This document shows, piece after piece, positions 28,872 to 34,838 of a stretch of 34,838 nt of DNA (its first letter is position 1; each line of letters opens with the position of its first letter). The translations under genes and the position numbers were made by a program. Below the pieces are notes generated by a model that did no database searches, was not told the origin of the DNA, and saw only the letters and a list, made by a program, of their open reading frames with translations. This DNA is from Sphaeroforma sirkka. Taxonomy: Eukaryota; Opisthokonta; Ichthyosporea; Ichthyophonida. The stretch is taken from contig LUCW03002060.1 in NCBI GenBank assembly GCA_001586965.3, forward strand, positions 1-34,838. Direction: 5' to 3'.

Positions 28872-28972
28872 CTCTAACTCTCTGAGGATAAATGCCAGCA
28901 CAATTCTCTAGCTCTCTGAGGATAAATGCCAGCACAATGCTCTAGCTCTCGAGGATAATGCCAGCACATACG
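28872..28972. repeat. Minisatellite A, short version (copy 2)
   Basis: About three units of TCTCTGAGGATAAATGCCAG and flanks, against five in copy 1. The 200-bp spacer between the two arrays is well conserved between copies. Confidence 0.88.
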
Positions 28973-29030
28973 GTACTATGTTATTCTTATCATCTCTGAA
29001 ACTGGCACACTGCTTTGTTCAGTGATTCAG

Positions 29031-29041
29031 TTTGGGGGGTT
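29031..29041 (+). promoter_or_regulatory. Polypurine tract of gypsy copy 2
   Basis: TTTGGGGGGTT is followed directly by the TGTGG start of the 3' LTR. It corresponds to the longer G run in copy 1. Confidence 0.7.
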
Positions 29042-29290
29042 TGTGGTCAGAATACAAGTACTTAGATTTATTTGATTATTATTTTAGGTTTATTACAAGT
29101 TTTACAGTATATCAGAATAATCTGATAAACTGGGTTTTAGGGTTTTGCTGGTTTTACAGCACATGACTAATGACTAATTTAAGAATCAGTCATTTTAGGA
29201 GTACTGTTTATAATTACTGATAAATGAACAACGTCCCCCTTCCTGAGGAGGGAGAACGTTGAGATACAGTTATCTCGCGTATACTTACTA
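29042..29290 (+). repeat. 3' LTR of gypsy copy 2
   Basis: 249 bp from TGTGGTCAGAATACAAG to TATACTTACTA, followed by CAAAA. It is similar to, but not identical with, the 5' LTR. Confidence 0.93.
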
Positions 29291-29295
29291 CAAAA
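29291..29295 (+). repeat. Target-site duplication (right), CAAAA
   Basis: Matches 21138-21142. The copia frame resumes at GCT ATG TCA directly after it. Confidence 0.7.
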
Positions 29296-29687
29296 GCTAT
29301 GTCAGCACAAGTATCTGATGACCAGCTATCTGCAAACAGACAGATTGCATCCTCTACAATTAACCCTACAGTCGACAAGAAGGAGGTGAATGATCAGTCA
29401 GATAGAGATTCCAGAGGTGGATACTGACTAGCTTGCGATAGTTGCGCCACCCTACACGTACTTTCCTATAAGTACCACAAACATCATCTCGTCAGCAACA
29501 TGCGCATTAATGACCGGTATGCGCTCGAAGTAGCTGATGGTACAATCATTTATCCGAAATATGTGGCTCAGCTAGGAAACTTGGGAAACGTACTCATTGA
29601 TACGACATTTAAAACTGCACTACTAAGTATCAGCCTACTCTCAGTGCGACACTACTCATTTGAATTCACCAGCAACGTGATGTACAT

Positions 29688-30706
29688 ATTACTACCAAGC
29701 TTCGAAACCATAACAGTACATGAAAAGCACAGAATATACTGTGTACACATCGACGACATAGCTATGATTACAGTTGAACCATCGCTGGAGAAAGCCAACC
29801 AGATTTCATGGCACAACAGGCTCGCGCACCCCAGCTACGTTCTAAAAGGTTTACCATACATAAGGCAACCAGAGGAACGATGCAAAGCATGCACTATTGC
29901 TAAGAAGAAGAAAAAAGAATACAAATAAGGAACGACAGCACGAACCTACTACAGAGCCTCTCGAGTCAGTCTTCGTGGACATAATAGGACCGTTCGTAAC
30001 ACCATCGCTAGAGAAAGCCAACCAGATTTCATGGCACAACAGGCTCGCGCACCCCAGCTACGTTGGAAAAGGTTTACCATACATAAGGCAACCAGAGGAA
30101 CGATGCAAAGCATGCACTATTGCTAAGAAGAAGTGCAAAAAGAATACAAATAAGGAACGACAGCACGAACCTACTACAGAGCCTCTCGAGTCAGTCTTCG
30201 TGGACATAATAGGACCGTTCATAACGTCAATAGGATTCAACACCCACTCTGTATCAATCATAGACGGTTTTTCTAGTATGGCCAAAGAGTATCCCATCCG
30301 CGATCTGAAAGCAACAACGATTCTGGATGCTATGTTACACACCTTCGATGAATGGTACATCTAAAGTCATCGCCGAGTTCAGTGCATACAAATGGATCGA
30401 GGCTCACAGTTTACAGCAAACGTAACGAGGCATATACTTGCGTATTTGGGATACTGCTCGAGGTACGTACCTACGGCCACGTCACAATACCATGACAAGG
30501 TAGAGAGACTCCATGATACACTGGTCCCTAGAATGCTTGCACAACTGAAGTTTGCACGTCTACCGACTACTATGTGGGCTGAATCACTGATTCATAGCAC
30601 CAACATATACAATGCTATACCCACCAACGAGAAGAGCTCATCCCCATACGAGAAGTTTACAGAATACGCATTTCCGATGGATATGTTCAGAAGATTCGGT
30701 TGTTAC
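29688..30706 (+). repeat. 1.02-kb tandem duplication, unit 1
   Basis: The segment from ATTACTACCAAGCTTCG to FGCYI is followed immediately by a second copy at 30707. The join TTGTTACAT/TACTACC has a short microhomology (TACAT) with the unit start. Confidence 0.92.
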
Positions 30707-31726
30707 ATTACTACCAAGCTTCGAAACCATAACAGTACATGAAAAGCACAGAATATACTGTGTACACATCGACGACATAGCTATGATTACAGTTGAACCA
30801 TCGCTGGAGAAAGCCAACCAGATTTCATGGCTCAGCAACAGGCTCGCGCACCCCAGCTACGTTCTAAAAGGTTTACCATACATAAGGCAACCAGAGGAAC
30901 GATGCAAAGCATGCACTATTGCTAAGAAGAAGAAAAAGAATACAAATAAGGAACGACAGCACGAACCTACTACAGAGCCTCTCGAGTCAGTCTTCGTGGA
31001 CATAATAGGTTCGTTCGTAACACCATCGCTAGAAAGAAAGCCAACCAGATTTCATGGCACAACAGGCTCGCGCACCCCAGCTACGTTCTAAAAGGTTTAC
31101 CATACATAAGGCAACCAGAGGAACGATGCAAAGCATGCACTATTGCTAAGAAGAAGAAAAAGAATACAAATAAGGAACGACAGCACGAACCTACTACAGA
31201 GCCTCTCGAGTCAGTCTTCGTGGACATAATAGGACCGTTCGTAACGTCAATAGGATCCAACACCCACTCTGTATCAATCATAGACGGTTTTTCTAGTATG
31301 GCCAAAGAGTATCCCATCCGCGATCTGAAAGCAACAACGATTCTGGATGCTATGTTACACACCTTCGATGAATGGTACATCTAAAGTCATCGCCGAGTTC
31401 AGTGCATACAAATGGATCGAGGCTCACAGTTTACAGCAAACGTAACGAGGCATATGCTTGCGTATTTGGGATACTGCTCGAGGTACGTACCTACGGCCAC
31501 GTCACAATACCATGACAAGGTAGAGAGACTCCATGATACACTGGTCCCTAGAATGCTTGCACAACTGAAGTTTGCACGTCTACCGACTACTATGTGGGCT
31601 GAATCACTGATTCATAGCACCAACATATACAATGCTATACCCACCAACGAGAAGAGCTCATCCCCATACGAGAAGTTTACAGAATACGCATTTCCGATGG
31701 ATATGTTCAGAAGATTCGGTTGTTAC
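30707..31726 (+). repeat. 1.02-kb tandem duplication, unit 2
   Basis: Nearly identical to unit 1 apart from small indels in A/G-rich tracts. Inside each unit a block of about 223 bp (starting CCATCGCTGGAGAAAGCCAA) is itself doubled, with starts at 29779 and 30002, then 30798 and 31023. The inner duplication is therefore older than the outer one. Confidence 0.92.
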
Positions 31727-32182
31727 ATCGCATACAAGAACCGTGATTCAGACGGCAAACTCGACGACAAAGCACTGGATGGCATTCTTCCTGCGCAACC
31801 CTTGGACACAACACCGGACTCGTATCGTATATACTCACCACTGACCAAGCGTATAATACAAAGCCGAGACGTAGATATATTCGAAGATGAATTCTTTGTC
31901 TGGGAAGACAGCAAATGTACAACCGCTATCGCACCACCTGACACTACGAACAGTAGTACATTCCTCCAAATCGAGAATGGTGATTTCCAAACAGACGCAA
32001 GGACAACATCGACAACGGAAGATATGCTTAGCCAACAAGCCCAGCCAACTGTGACGCACAAGTCAAGCAACCCAGAACAACTACAGATAACTTCATCGTC
32101 AACACAACAACCTGAGTCGGAGGTTTCTGCAGCGACTACCAAAACACAACATGATCTCGAAGCAACCATAGCTAGAATGTAA

Positions 32183-33142
32183 AAATAGCGGGTTCCTAAT
32201 AGTAGTTGCACAGTTAACGTATATTATAATTGTATAAACGTAATAGCGTTTATACATATTGTAATACGTTTAACGAATTGGACATAAACTGCGATAATCA
32301 AGATTCTGAACATGTGACAGTACTCAGTAAAGTATGGGACTCTACTGTGGACAATTAGGTGGTTTTCCAAATATAAATTGGTTTTTCACTGAAATGAGAA
32401 TTGTACAAAATATAGGAACGACACCAATCTGATACCTGAAAATGACACTTTGGGAATCTCTGATGAATGGGAGTACCATGAAAGAGGGTCTTAGGCATGA
32501 AATGGTTGATGGTACAAACCTATAGTACAATTCGTTATTAATCTCAGAGCAAGATAATCCACTGAGAAAAGGACAGGATCAGAGTTGTTAGAATCCAGGA
32601 CAACATGGTTTTGATTCTTCCTAGCCAGCCAACTAGATGTGCCCGTCTATGCCTCAAATGGGATGGGGAGCTAGGTACCAAGTGATGGGGTTTAGGTGCA
32701 GATACATACTGCACCAACTTGTTGTTTTTTATTTTATTTTTATTTTCTTAAGTTGGACTTAGAGGTATTTTATTGGGTAGTTTGATTGGGTAATTGTTTC
32801 GAGGCGTGAAATGTAAACTAAGTGTCCAATGAAATGATATTTAATCTTAGTAACTAAACAAAATAAATCTAGACCGAAGTAGTGAGTGATTAGAGCGGAA
32901 CATATAGACAATAGTCTCAGTCTAAAATCCCCTAATCGTTTGCTCCTTACCAAGGGCTGAAGCTAAACTTATTTAACATTTTGCATATTAGCGTTAACGT
33001 ATTGTCTTATTCAGCCTAGAGGAGACCGACTTTTACACCACTACAGCGACTATGAGAGCCATACCATATGTTCATACATTGTAGCATACATACTTGTCAT
33101 TTTTGAAATAAATAATATTATCCCTATCTTTGTCGACTGTAA
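32183..33142. other. AT-rich region, no gene seen
   Basis: No supported frame. It includes the inverted repeat at 32232-32255 and AAATAAATAATATTATCCC at 33106-33124, which resembles the 3' flank at 19451-19470. No copia RT, RNase H or 3' LTR was found here. Confidence 0.5.
32232..32255. repeat. Perfect 9-bp inverted repeat
   Basis: GTATAAACG and CGTTTATAC are separated by TAATAG. Related pieces (AATAGCG and CGTTTATACAT) recur at about 34710-34738, next to an A-rich tract. Confidence 0.65.
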
Positions 33143-33385
33143 AACCGACACGTTCTTGTAAGTAAGAAGACATTTTGGAAACACACCATCGTTTGTCGCA
33201 TCGGTCCTGCAGGTACCACTAAGTGGAAACCCTCAACCGAGTTCTTAGCTAAACTAGAGGAGTGTAAAGTGTTTGAACAAAAGCTCAAGACTCGTACAAC
33301 ACATGCACCCAACAATAATGCAGTCGAGGTAATGCCAATTGAGACGGCATTAGATCGTAAAAATGTGGAACTAGCTAATAGCTAA
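33143..33385 (+). pseudogene. Unrecognised coding fragment
   Basis: An 80-codon frame (KKTFWKHTIVCRIGPAG, TKWKPSTEFLAKLEECKVFEQ) ends at TAA 33383. There is no start codon; it opens after an in-frame TAA. It has lysine/glutamate-rich helical content with no domain. It may be joined with the next frame (33390) by an indel. Confidence 0.3.
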
Positions 33386-33389
33386 AGCC

Positions 33390-33611
33390 ATGGATCAAAG
33401 ACTCAAAGCTCAAAGAGAACCTAAAGCTCGCACTCAACTACTTAAAGCGCTGCTTAAAGAACAGCCAGGAGTTGCGAAACAACTGAAGAAGATACTTCAA
33501 CAATCTAATGTTGTTAATTACGTATCTCACTTCCCCAAATTTATTTTTCACTTCCCCATATTTATTTTTCACGATGGACCTTTGATTCAAATTTTCGTCT
33601 CCGAAACGTAA
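33390..33611 (+). CDS. Small basic ORF, unrecognised
   Basis: 73 codons from ATG 33390. The first 40 residues are a convincing amphipathic basic helix (MDQRLKAQREPKARTQLL, VAKQLKKILQQS). The rest crosses a 22-bp tandem duplication (CACTTCCCCAAATTTATTTTT, at about 33529-33572) and is unlikely to be real. It could be the C-terminal part of the preceding fragment's gene. Function unknown. Confidence 0.3.
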   Translation: MDQRLKAQREPKARTQLLKALLKEQPGVAKQLKKILQQSNVVNYVSHFPKFIFHFPIFIFHDGPLIQIFVSET

Positions 33612-33825
33612 ATCTCGGTGACCAGTAGGTCACCATATAGAACTGAATACCACTTTCAAAAAGCCCACAGACCCCACCAAAACGTTGACTTGAAATTTGG
33701 ATTTTCAATAAAAAAAAATAAAATACAATAGGGAGTCTGGGGACCCACACTCCCACAGCCCCACAGTCCCACATCCACGAAAAAGGCCTAATCCCCAATT
33801 GAGGCATTCGTCACCAACGACTCCT

Positions 33826-34636
33826 TACCCAATGACCAATGGAAATTGGACATACAAAAATCGATCACAAACCTCTCTGCCCAGGTCAGTAATATACAGG
33901 CCAATCTCAATCAAATTTTGGGACCGGCTCTAACAACCCCGAACAATGATAGGCCCATCTCACTGATGACCAATGGAAATCAACCATACACCAAATGCTC
34001 ACTAACCTCTGTGCAAAAACACCCAACCTTGAATCTCAACTTTGGGACCTTAAATCCCAAATCCGTGCACCTATAGATAAAGACACACCCGACACTTTTC
34101 GATTTGGCTCCACAAGCCCGCCTGCTCCGCCTGCAAAAAGACCGCGGTCACAGACGCCCAATAGCAGCAGTGAGCCTCCCAGCTACCGCTCAAAAGTGGA
34201 CAAACCTACAAAACCGAGCTTTAAAAAACGCCCAACCCTACCAGCTTCTCAGTCCGAACCGCAGTCGCCAGTACCCGAACACCTTTTGACGAAAGTGGTG
34301 GGCCGCCCAATGCCGGACAAAACTCTTCATGAAATGGATGACATAACTCAGGTATGACTCTTCTTCCGAGCAATTTTCCCTAACGGCAAGCCCCCCCATC
34401 CCAATCAGTATTTGAAAAAATACTGGCATGCCCAACCAGTCCTCAATCGCCACCACTTTCTATGGTATCTTCCGTCTAAATCGATATCTCAACCAAATCG
34501 CCGCGGAAGTTCCACCAGTTTCATCCGCCTTTGTGTTCCTAGCGACGCTGTCGCCCAGGTAAAACGACATGCAGCACTTACGTGGAAATGGTGGTTTGAT
34601 GAAAACAACATCCCGACGATACGAAAGCAGCTTTAA
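33826..34636 (+). pseudogene. Retroelement ORF1-like protein, decayed
   Basis: This is a coiled-coil/basic protein in two frames with one internal TGA. Two related heptad-like segments, DQWKLDIQKSITNLSAQ and DQWKSTIHQMLTNLCAK, come from an internal duplication of about 136 bp. A P/S/K-rich linker (PPAPPAKRPRSQ, PTKPSFKKRP) leads to a TGA at 34355. The same frame then continues with RAIFPNGKPPHPNQYLKKYW and VKRHAALTWKWWFDEN to TAA at 34634. Coiled coil, basic linker and a C-terminal domain followed by A-rich tails resemble ORF1 of non-LTR elements, but I cannot prove the family. One base shift joins 33846-34076 to 33995-34357. Confidence 0.45.
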
Positions 34637-34685
34637 TCCATTATCTCCGCACCAAGCGGGAGGCCCGCTGCACACATGAACGAGC

Positions 34686-34790
34686 GTAAAAAAAAAAATT
34701 TGTAGATAGACATAATAGCGTAAGTCACGTTTATACATTATATAAATAAAGTTCCATCTGAAGAAAAGTTAAAAAAAAAAGAAAAAAGAC
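34686..34790. repeat. A-rich tracts
   Basis: Ten A from about 34687, AATAAAG at about 34745, and another long A-rich run at about 34769-34787. This is consistent with the 3' end of a poly(A)-type retroelement or mRNA-derived insertion related to the preceding frame. Confidence 0.45.
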
Positions 34791-34838
34791 TTATTGGATT
34801 TTGGAGATTGGCGGGAGGACCAAAGTCTATAAGTAGTA

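Larger units (their letters stand above)
21143..29290 (+). mobile_element. Ty3/gypsy chromovirus, family 1 copy 2, nested in copia
   Basis: An 8.15 kb element with two 249-bp LTRs, a leader, a damaged gag, one intact pro-pol frame with a C-terminal chromodomain, a short version of the two 3' UTR minisatellites, a polypurine tract and a CAAAA duplication. The orientation is opposite to copy 1. Compared with copy 1 it has lost about 550 bp over the gag start codon and 33 bp at the zinc knuckle, so it could not make its own normal Gag even though pol is open. Confidence 0.95.
19821..32182 (+). mobile_element. Ty1/copia element, decayed, split by gypsy copy 2
   Basis: In order: LTR, gag with a CCHC knuckle, then after an 8.15 kb nested gypsy the remains of the aspartic protease, a GAG-pre-integrase segment and the integrase, partly duplicated. 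Protease-integrase before RT is the copia order. RT and RNase H are missing and the frame ends at 32182. Excising 21143-29290 plus one CAAAA restores one continuous reading frame from gag to protease. Many stops (TAG, TAA, TGA) and indels show it is not active. Confidence 0.88.
29296..32182 (+). pseudogene. pol: Copia protease remnant and integrase
   Basis: The frame resumes from gag with AMSAQVSDDQ. At 29425 a TGA sits where copia proteases often have Trp, followed by LACDSCATLHV; the active-site DSGA has become DSCA. Next comes a GAG-pre-integrase block with WHNRLAHP and CKACTIAKK (the HHCC zinc site), then an integrase core with VDIIGPF, IQMDRGSQF and KVERLHDTL carrying the D, D and E. Much of this is present twice because of a 1.02-kb tandem duplication. 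TAA stops at 30362 and 31382 are shared by both units. After the second unit the frame continues through FRRFGCYIAYK and an acidic, S/T/Q-rich linker to TAA at 32180. RT is absent. Confidence 0.85.

Noticed and set aside
24627..34357. UGA reassigned to an amino acid
   Set aside because: In-frame TGA occurs in the gag-pol join, copia, 18881 and 34355, but TAA and TAG interrupt frames too, TGG is used for Trp throughout, and the 1264-codon pol has no TGA. Decay or local readthrough is simpler.

Overview
This window looks like nuclear DNA of a eukaryote, probably a protist or fungus-like microbe. Splice-site-like junctions interrupt otherwise good reading frames, LTR retrotransposons dominate, AT microsatellites are common, and there are F-box/LRR-like and RING-type proteins but no bacterial gene organisation. 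I cannot name the organism. The genes outside the transposons are intron-poor and several are broken. Many of the breaks are one-base changes in homopolymers, so part of the apparent decay could be assembly error.

Layout. (1) 1-8846, minus strand: a Ty3/gypsy chromovirus (family 1, copy 1) with a 3' LTR that runs off the window, two minisatellites in the 3' UTR, frameshifted pol and gag, a 1.5 kb leader and a truncated 5' LTR. (2) 8847-10836, minus strand: the gag of a related but distinct gypsy family (family 2), fused to the cut LTR of copy 1. (3) 10837-13338: gene-poor DNA with AT microsatellites and short tandem duplications. (4) 13339-19734: host-like material. It holds a RING/IBR-like terminal exon, a fragment of a third gypsy LTR with a leader ORF, a copia-type LTR, a possibly spliced RING gene with a coiled-coil frame and a duplicated exon, an F-box/LRR-like gene, and a set of degenerate, mutually related minus-strand frames. 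(5) 19821-32182, plus strand: a decayed Ty1/copia element (LTR, gag, protease remnant, integrase) interrupted at 21143-29290 by a second family 1 gypsy (copy 2). Copy 2 has an intact 1264-codon pro-RT-RNaseH-IN-chromodomain frame. (6) 32183-34838: mostly AT-rich DNA, then a decayed coiled-coil/basic ORF with an A-rich 3' end that resembles a retroelement ORF1.

The best structural result is the nested insertion. Removing copy 2 plus one CAAAA joins the copia gag and protease frames without a break. The most interesting protein feature is a methyltransferase-like segment (NPPW motif) between RNase H and integrase of the chromovirus polyprotein. The two gypsy families also share a +1 offset between the gag and downstream frames near the zinc knuckle, and the two family 1 copies share an in-frame TGA before pro-pol.
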